A stretch of 64,000 nucleotides of DNA. It comes from Erythrophleum ivorense (lineage: Eukaryota > Streptophyta > Magnoliopsida > Fabales > Fabaceae). The notes below the pieces were generated by a model. The model had not been told where the DNA came from, did not search any database, and was given only the letters and a program-made list of their open reading frames with translations. Shown here one piece after another: positions 56,901 to 64,000 of the stretch (positions within the stretch are counted from its first letter, which is position 1; each line of letters starts with the position of its first letter). The translations under genes and the position numbers were made by a program. The stretch spans positions 49,354,477-49,418,476 of the forward strand of contig JAIUCV010000003.1 of the NCBI GenBank assembly GCA_026724425.1, written 5' to 3'.

Positions 56901-59250
56901 TGACAAGAGGACGTAATGGGTATTAAATAATAGTAAGAGTATCATATAATTTAAAATCGTTTAATCTCTTAAATTTAGATGATGGAGAGCTTATTGTCAT
57001 GGCCTAATAAAGTCATCAGTTATATATATTTTTCTCAATTAGCTCGGACATTGTCATTAAGGACAAAAATCAAAATGGATAAATACAAATTTTCTTTTAA
57101 TTTATTTTAAATCTAAAAAAGTGACTATTTTATCTGAATCAAACATATATTTAATATTTTTAAATATAAAAATATTTTGGTCAAAATAAATGTAAATGAA
57201 ATAAGTACAATGTATTTTAATTTTTAGTAAAGAAAATATAATTTTTAAAAGATTAGACTTATGTGTAGTTTCTTATATATTTATTCTTAGATTAATTAAT
57301 AAAATTATAATATTATAATTTTTTAAAAAATTAATCATAAATATAAATATAAATATATATCATAAACTTATTTGCAAAAATCATATATCTGATATGCTAT
57401 TATTGAAAATGATATACTTATTATATTTCAATGAAAAACTTGATAGTAAATATATAAAAGGCTGTATATAATTGTTTTAAAACAAAAAGGATTGTATAGT
57501 TTGAATAATAATAATAATAACAATATAATTTACCCTTTTCTTTTTGTTTTATATATCCGATTTGCCTTTGCTTGTATATTTTATCATTCCGCAGACACCA
57601 GAGCATTAAAGATAGAGGATGTAACTAACTTTGAAGGATTCAGTCCTCGAAGAGTATGTGATTCCACTAATTTGCCTGAAAAAACTTGTTAAAATAGTAA
57701 TATTTAGCGACTAAATCCAACGTGTATATGAGAATTATATGAAGCGAAAGGTTTGAATTCTCAACGAGAACCATGCTTGAAATAATTTAAGAATCTGGTT
57801 TATTACTAGGAAAATTTCAAATTACGGTCATATAGTCTCAATATTTTTGCCAACATATATAATCGAAATAGTTTTGAATAATTTAATAATTTAAAATATT
57901 AAATTAAGAGGAATAAAAAGTTTCACAGTTTACAACAAATTACGTGTCACATTAAACGCTTTGTCTCTCTTATCAGGACATATATTATCCACTTGCAAAA
58001 CTTTCTCTAATGTGTGTGTGTGTATATCTATATATTTTAACAATTTAATTAACTCCAGCAACAGCTACTTATTAAAATATTTTTTATTTAATTATTTAGA
58101 AACTTTTCAAATGTGAAATCTCTGTTGGTTGTTGTGTGTATGAGAACGAGAAAAATTGATCCACCGCTGCAGCCTATGAATAGAGTTGATTTTTGACTTG
58201 TATTATTAAATAATTAGTATTATTATCATTTGTATGTATTTTGTTACGCAATCTAATTGCTTTTATGAAAGTTATAAAATTCAATTTTAAATTATAGTTA
58301 AATTAAATTTTAGACAAATTTATTTATTTATGAAATTATAAGTAATAATACTACTAACTTTCCAATAGTACAAAATAACTATTTTTTCACAGACATACAA
58401 AAAAGTAAAAAAAAAAAATTAGGGGACATGAACGGAGACCTGAAACGGCCTCCGGCTTGCCTCATTGTTGCTGGCTCTAAAGTTTGAGAAGCTATTCATT
58501 TATTGGAGCAAATCACACTGATTTTTTTACTTTTATTAAAGTTATGAAATTTTTTTAATTTTAAAATATACACACATTTTTTTTACAATAAAAAATTATC
58601 CTATTTTTTAGTCTAATTTTAATTTTTTTCCTAAAACATCCATCATTTAAAATTTTTTAGTCAAAAAATATATATTTAAATTAATAGATAATATTTTAGT
58701 CAAAAAAATAAATAAAATTGAACTAAAATGTAAAATAATTTTTTATTTTATGAAAATTTTGTGCATATTTTAAAAATAAAAAGAAAGTCTATAGAATTTT
58801 AACAAAATTCAAAAATTGTGTAATTTAGTCTTATTATTATAAAGTTTATCATTGGTCCAATTATATATGTAATTTTTGTTAATTTTAAAAATAAAATTAT
58901 TTAACTTTGACAAATTAAAACAAAATTTTAAAAAAATGATTGTGTAATTTTTAAATACTTATTGTTATTAATATTTTTAAATAAAAATATGATATACATT
59001 TTTTTAAATAATTGAATAGTAATTATAAAAAGAAAGAAAGAAAGGAAAGGAAGAAGAAGGAAGGCACTTGTTGTATGGTCCAATTTCAAATCCGATCCAT
59101 GCGCTAAAAGTGGTCATTTATATTGAGGCGTCACATGCATAGGATTCCTTCAATAAAAACGATAAGGACGTTTTAGAAGGTTGGCGTTAAACGGGAGTGG
59201 ACGAGAAAGTTACAGTCTTCCTTCAATATTCGTAAATCTTGCACATCATA
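53951..59250. other. AT-rich spacer with microsatellites
   Basis: No intact gene. Contains (TA)n at 54041-54058, (AAT)n at 57504-57520 and a TG/TA run near 58012-58040. One coding-like minus-strand stretch (56534-56719) is listed separately. Confidence 0.5.
56534..56719 (-). other. unrecognised coding-like fragment, ~61 codons
   Basis: An open minus-strand frame without its own start, ending in TAA at 56534-56536. Its composition is much less AT-driven than its surroundings and it reads as plausible protein (YLALASLFEALGCIWQWRK, then a charged helix). I do not recognise the family. It could be an exon of a lost gene or a captured fragment. Confidence 0.3.
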
Positions 59251-59325
59251 AATTTAGCAGTAAATTCAGCCTCAATACACTCGTCACTTTCTCAGCATGA
59301 CTTGATTAATCTGATTATATTCATT

Positions 59326-59589
59326 TCATGGGAACGGATCTCCAGCATCTCCTCCACGCAATGTAGGCTCTGCATCTCTCACAATCTCCACTGTTGAAGC
59401 CATCTGACGATCCATCTGTGGCCACGCATTCAAGACATCATAACGCACCATTTCAACATTAATAAAACGGTGCATTTTGATGTGCAATTCTGGAAAAAAG
59501 AAACAGAACATCCAGGCCGTCCATTTGAGTACACAGCTATAACCATTTTCTTCTACAGAAGGAGGCTGTGTACAGGTGCTGAAGCACAT
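59326..59589 (-). CDS. hypothetical short frame, doubtful
   Basis: 87 codons from an ATG at 59589, with a TATAAAAG-like box on the minus strand around 59610, which is too close to the ATG for a normal leader. The end (MASTVEIVRDAEPTLRGGD) looks protein-like but matches no family I know. It lies head to head with the LRAT-type fragment and may only be that gene's 5' region read backwards. Confidence 0.2.
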   Translation of the reverse strand: MCFSTCTQPPSVEENGYSCVLKWTAWMFCFFFPELHIKMHRFINVEMVRYDVLNAWPQMDRQMASTVEIVRDAEPTLRGGDAGDPFP

Positions 59590-59663
59590 CACGTTCTATC
59601 AGGTGAAATCTTTTATAGGAATCAAATCCTGTTCATGTTTGAAACCTAGAGAAGGAAATAGAG

Positions 59664-59812
59664 ATGGGGTTGCTGTCCAACAGGTATCCTTATCACCACA
59701 CAGAAATAATAATTTCTTCTTTATTTTCTAAGCTTTGTTTTGAGCAGAGATTGAAACCTGGGGATCACATCTACTCTTGGAGGACTACATATATCTATGC
59801 CCATCATGCTTC
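59664..59812 (+). pseudogene. LRAT (NC) domain gene fragment, LEAD-SENSITIVE 1-like
   Basis: The frame begins MGLLSNR, the nearly invariant N-terminus of plant LRAT-domain proteins of the LEAD-SENSITIVE 1 group. After a 66-bp interval that could be an intron (GT at 59684, AG ending 59749) it continues LKPGDHIYSWRTTYIYAHH, containing the first catalytic His region of the LRAT fold. The expected following residues (glycine and the IYVG segment) are absent, and AT-rich sequence follows. No later exon, including the NCEDFA active-site Cys motif, is visible up to 61850. I read it as a truncated gene or captured first exons. The family call is strong; the splice sites are inference. Confidence 0.7.
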
Positions 59813-59869
59813 TGTCAATCTCTTCCTCTTCACATTTTTCTTCACGATTTAAAAAATATATATATATAT

Positions 59870-61850
59870 GGGGTTGATATGCTTGTTCTCTCATTAATTT
59901 CTTCTTTTTAAATTTCAAATGGAATTTTTTTTTTTAATTGGACAGAAAAAAATAACATTGTATTTGGCTATTTGGACATAAACTCAATCCAGTTACTTTT
60001 GATGTTTTAGTGTCTATGATTCTTTTTTCTTTTTGGGCATATTTTCCTTTTTATTCCTTGTGATCTAGATTTGGGAAATCATGAGCTCTTCCCAGATGTC
60101 ACACTTACAAAGAATAACAATATCACCACTAGAAAAATATATCAAGTGCTTTTATATATGCTATGATTGAATAATGCATTGAAAAATGAAATTTATTTCA
60201 TTTTTCAAGCAATTTTCATAACTTGACCATCATCTTTGGTTTCTGCTCAGTTTGTCATTGAGAAGGAACTTAAGAGCGATTACCTTGGAAAAACTGCTTG
60301 GGTGATACACATGTTATAATTACCATTTATTTGTTGCTACCTACATACTTGTATTGTATGGATGATGAGCAATTTACTAAGTTTCTAGGATATTAATACA
60401 GGTGGTTTCACACATCACAGATGCCGTAAGGGATTTGGATTGAATCAATTTCTATGATTCCTCTTTTTTAACTATGTTATCTAGATCAATTCACCACATG
60501 GGAGTATATTTTTTGCTTTTACATGTGATAATGAATCTATGCCATTTATTAAGACTTTACAGCAGTTGTCCTTTTCCGTGGGTAAATCCATCGTATATTT
60601 TGCTTTTAAAGTAAAATTACTCATACAATAATTTTGTGTATGCATACTATTTTTTATGCCATGGATTTGTTTGTCAAAATTATATGCAACTATAGATTTT
60701 GTGGTTCATCTCCATATAGCATGACCAGGAAAGTATCTTAATTATTTTTTGAAATTCTGATGATTACCCTAATATATTACAATAAGACAAATTTTCCTGG
60801 TTGCCTCTTGGACAAAACATAAAATCTAATATACTAAGGTAGGTTTTAGTCTTATGGTTGTATTTGGTAAGCTTAGTGCTACAATTTTGTGATGTCAATC
60901 TACTGCATTGTTCAATGATGTCTTTAGTTGATTTGCTCCTTGGTTGTGAAATTTACTGCACTGTATTGGCATGTTTTGTAGGATCATTAAGAGCATGAAG
61001 GAAATCAGACAAAGAATATAATGGTTATTGATGGAACATTACATGTCATCTGCCATACATTTTGAGTTGTATGAAGCATGGAACAAGATATAGGCATATC
61101 ATGAGAGCATAAAGCAAAAAAAAAAAAAAAAAATTCAAGCATCAAGAGAATATCAAGACTTGTGCTAGAAAGAACTCCATTTGTTTGTACATTCAACTGA
61201 CTGCCTCTTCAACCCCTCTAAGTAGGCTTGTTTTGTGATAGGTTGTAGCTTGACAAAAGAGACAAGAAATAAAATTTCAATGTGACGAACAACTATTTGT
61301 ACTATGAACAAGCTCTTGTACTCAATTTAAGTTGTAATAAAAATTGATTTCAAAGAAATTGCATATTTTATTGTCATTCTTTCAATGTTATGGTTGCATT
61401 ATTATTGTGTACCATGTGAGATGCCTCCACTAAATTCCATTACATCAAGTGACAACATGGGACATGTAGGTGGCATTTACAAAACAAAGCAACTCTAATA
61501 AATATATAATCAACTATTACCTAGAACACATTTATAAGTAGCAAATGTAGATTGCTCTTACTAGTAACATTTTAGTAAAGGTAAGGTCACTTTCAGCTAT
61601 TTAAGAGCATGTATATGGTGCTAAAGAGGCATACAATGCTAAAGGGGCAAAAAAGGCTAATGGTGTATACAATGCTTGAGATACCTCTAGTATTTGTGGT
61701 GCTAAAGGTGAATATAGTTCTTGAGGTACAATGCTGGAGGAGCTTTCTTGCATCTTATTGTCCTAAAAGAGAAGGACAACAATAAGACTTCTTGAACATT
61801 AATTATAAGATGGAGAAACACATATATGTACATATCATAGATGCATGATT
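59870..61850. other. spacer between the LRAT fragment and the FAR1-like remnant
   Basis: T-rich, intron-like sequence. A short open stretch near 60250-60310 reads FVIEKELKSDYLGKTAW but I cannot place it. An 18-A run lies at 61116-61133. Around 61610-61745 imperfect repeats of 'atacaatgct' and 'ggtgctaaag' occur. Confidence 0.4.
61116..61133. repeat. poly(A) run, 18 A
   Basis: Isolated homopolymer; no retroposed gene body or target duplication recognised next to it. Confidence 0.7.
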
Positions 61851-61859
61851 TTGTGAATC

Positions 61860-63920
61860 TCTAATTGTGGAAACTTTTCTTCTTTTTCTCAATAGTTTCT
61901 CTAGCCAATCCTTTGGTCAATTCTTCTTCCTTATGCCTTCTCTCTTTTTGAATCCCTATGGTTGTGCACCATCCTTCACTGGTGGTGCTTTATTGGCACC
62001 ACCGACATTGTCTAGACTCTATAGGTTTGCACAAAGCTTAGTTACTTACTTGCTTAGTTCTATCACACTTTGTTGCACCAATGAGAATATTTTTGAATAG
62101 TCAAATGCCTTGGTTGCTAATTTTATCATTATCCTACAAAGTTGTCAATATTGTTGCATACTTTCATGCCTAGGATTTGCTTGGGCCTCATTTTCTTTAT
62201 ATTATATATCATACCACTCCTAGCTTCTTTGGTCCACCTCTTTAAAATATATTGTTCAATGAGTGTTTTCACATTGCTTGCATCACAAACCTTCAAACCA
62301 TGGTAGCATATGATTCTAACTATTTCAAACCTCCAACAGCTACATGAAATAGACTAGTTACAGGGGACATATTAGACTCTCTATTCCCTTTCTTGGTCAA
62401 CCATGGTGACAACATAGTCATACACTGGCTTTATTTCATTTCTATGCTTTATACATGCATCAACATGGAGATCCCATTATTCTTGGAGCAATTCAAAGAT
62501 TGGGGTTGTGTAAATCTTAGCAAGTTGTCATAGTATTGGTGAGCTCTACATAATCAATCGTGGCATTTTCTACCATGCCTCAAACTCTATCTTCAACTCA
62601 CTATACCTCTTTTCCTCTACAACTCATTCAAAGTGCTTGAAAAATTTTATTGATGTCCATGTCTAGTTTTGTCACACTTATGATATCTATACTTGCACTC
62701 TCACTTAATTTTGTGCTCTGCATACCCAGTCTTCATATGACACTATACTCATTTCTCTTTTATCTTCTATGTTGAGGTCAACCATGTGTTTTCATTCACC
62801 TCATAAGTTGAAAGCAATCAGTTCCATGCTTCCTCAAACTGTGTTTCCTCTTCATACTCAAACATGCACTTCTTAAAATCAATAAAAAAAATATAATCCA
62901 CCCTTCATTAGGTTCCCAAGATGCTTAATCTCATTTTGCTATAAATGCTGGGTGCATAAGCCATGTTTTACATCTAGAATCACTTCACCCAATGCTCTTG
63001 TCATTGCTTGATCTTGATTAGTGAATATCGTAAGAGGCTTTTTTTCTTGTGTACCTCTAACAAAGTTTCTAAAAGCCACTTGAATGACTATATAGTTTCA
63101 TCATATAGCAGTGCTACTCTAAAAGTAACCACTCTTATATAGAGATTAAATCCTAAAAGTATCGCAAAGTGTCTATGATCATGGTTTGTGCTATATGTTG
63201 TGTCTAGAGACACCACCTCACCAAAGTAAGCATAGTTTATTAACATTCTAGGATCAGCCTAAAAGACATTGGTAATATGTTCTTTCATATTTATCTAATG
63301 AGCATGATAAATGATGGATTTTCTAACAGTTATTCTTGGAAATATCACAATAAACATCCTGCTTTCCTATACATCATGCTTCTATGCCTTTTTGACTTTG
63401 GATAGTTTTTAGCATTCAATCAGGTGTAACCAAGGTTAGCTCTTCCTCCGATATATTTGCTCATCAACTCAAAGGATGCTTTATGTTAAAGCCCAAATTC
63501 CTTAGCCAAATCAATCTCATGGGCTTGCCCTTCAATTAATCTACATTGGGAGGCTAACATGTGAACAATCTTTAGAAGATGAAGTAGGTGGTTATCTCTT
63601 CAACAAAGATATTGATTACATATTTTCCATCAACAAGTGCAACTCTCATTCTTGCTTTACAAGTAGTCCTAGTCTTAGGGCGATATTGACTGGTAGTACT
63701 ATCCCTTTTGTCTTTTTTACTGGACACATTCTTTGCAATAAACATATATGTATGATAGTATAGAACCATCTTACTTACTTTTAGTAAAATTATATTTTCT
63801 CGCACCAAAGTCAATTATCCCCGCATATACAACCTAAAACTTCCATGCTTCTTTTATTTTGTCAAATTCCATTCCTAATCTAGGAGCCAAGTCATCTTCC
63901 CTTAAATGGTCCTTAAGGAA
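61860..63920 (-). pseudogene. FAR1-related / MULE-type transposase pseudogene
   Basis: Read on the minus strand from 63900, the order of the FAR1/FHY3 family is clear. The N-terminal zinc-binding domain shows PRLGMEFDKIKEAWKF, then TRTTCKARMRVALVDGKYV (63572-63814). A linker follows (IEGQAHEIDLAKEFGL, KASFELMSKYIGG, NAKNYPKSKRHRS). The MULE transposase core shows NYAYFGEVVSLDTTY, KPLTIFTNQDQAMTRALGEV, DVKHGLCTQHL and KHLGNLMKGG. Then come NTWLTST, a degraded SWIM zinc finger near 62330 and YILKRWTKEARSG. Many stops and frameshifts interrupt it; the first replaces the Trp after AWKF (TGG to TAG). FAR1 relatives are domesticated Mutator-type transposases, and I cannot tell a dead host gene from a dead transposon. 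It may extend past the window edge. Confidence 0.85.
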
Positions 63921-64000
63921 AAAAATATAATAACATAAAATTTGACATTTACTATAAAAATGATAAAAAAGGGTTTTATGATTTATACAAAAACTATAAA

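Noticed and set aside
61116..61133. Poly(A) run as tail of a processed retrogene
   Set aside because: No intronless coding body precedes it on the plus strand and no flanking target duplication is visible.

Overview
This window looks like a repeat-rich intergenic region of a flowering-plant nuclear genome. The base composition is AT-rich, the recognisable gene remnants are plant families (PR-1, LRAT/LEAD-SENSITIVE 1-like, FAR1-related), and most of the DNA is layered LTR retrotransposons (Tekay/Del chromovirus, Athila) and an En/Spm-type CACTA transposon. I see no intact host gene. The species cannot be determined from the sequence, although the remnants suggest a eudicot.

Layout: 1-8200 holds AT-rich spacer, a decayed PR-1-like gene (4386-4884) with an older second copy of its promoter 2 kb upstream, and the tail of a gypsy pol gene (6492-6790). 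8201-26930 is a nest of LTR retrotransposon pieces. A degenerate Athila-type element (pol at 18931-22000, polypurine tract at 23469, 3' LTR from 23484) is interrupted by LTR-sized insertions, one of which (12630-18850, target duplication TTTCT) itself carries a second nested solo LTR (13928-16687). 26960-35100 is a minus-strand CACTA element (TNP2, DUF4218, DUF4216, Transposase_24-like parts) cut by a solo Athila-like LTR at 31496-34244. 37855-48168 is an almost intact Tekay/Del chromovirus on the minus strand with 2.74 and 2.76 kb LTRs, target duplication CCTTC, tRNA-iMet primer site and polypurine tract. Its single visible defect in about 1500 codons is an amber codon at a conserved Trp in protease. 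It sits in an older LTR-like repeat (about 35700-48430). 48440-59250 is very AT-rich spacer with CACTA-like palindromic termini. 59300-64000 has an LRAT-domain gene fragment and a decayed FAR1/MULE-type gene.

The most interesting signal is architectural. Three different LTR types here carry different short symmetric words (GCTATAGC; GGCCGCGGCC; GYCRYGRC) placed at 21-22 bp steps, singly or in pairs, close to one LTR end, while the spacers between the words vary. One family also has a second array at about 31-32 bp steps. Distances of two and three DNA helical turns, kept across unrelated words, suggest a shared LTR regulatory or packaging module. I do not know of a description of it.

The elements have no joint metabolic role. 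The content records successive insertions followed by C-to-T type decay: several inactivating codons are TGG to TAG or CGA/CAA to TGA/TAA, as expected for methylated repeats.
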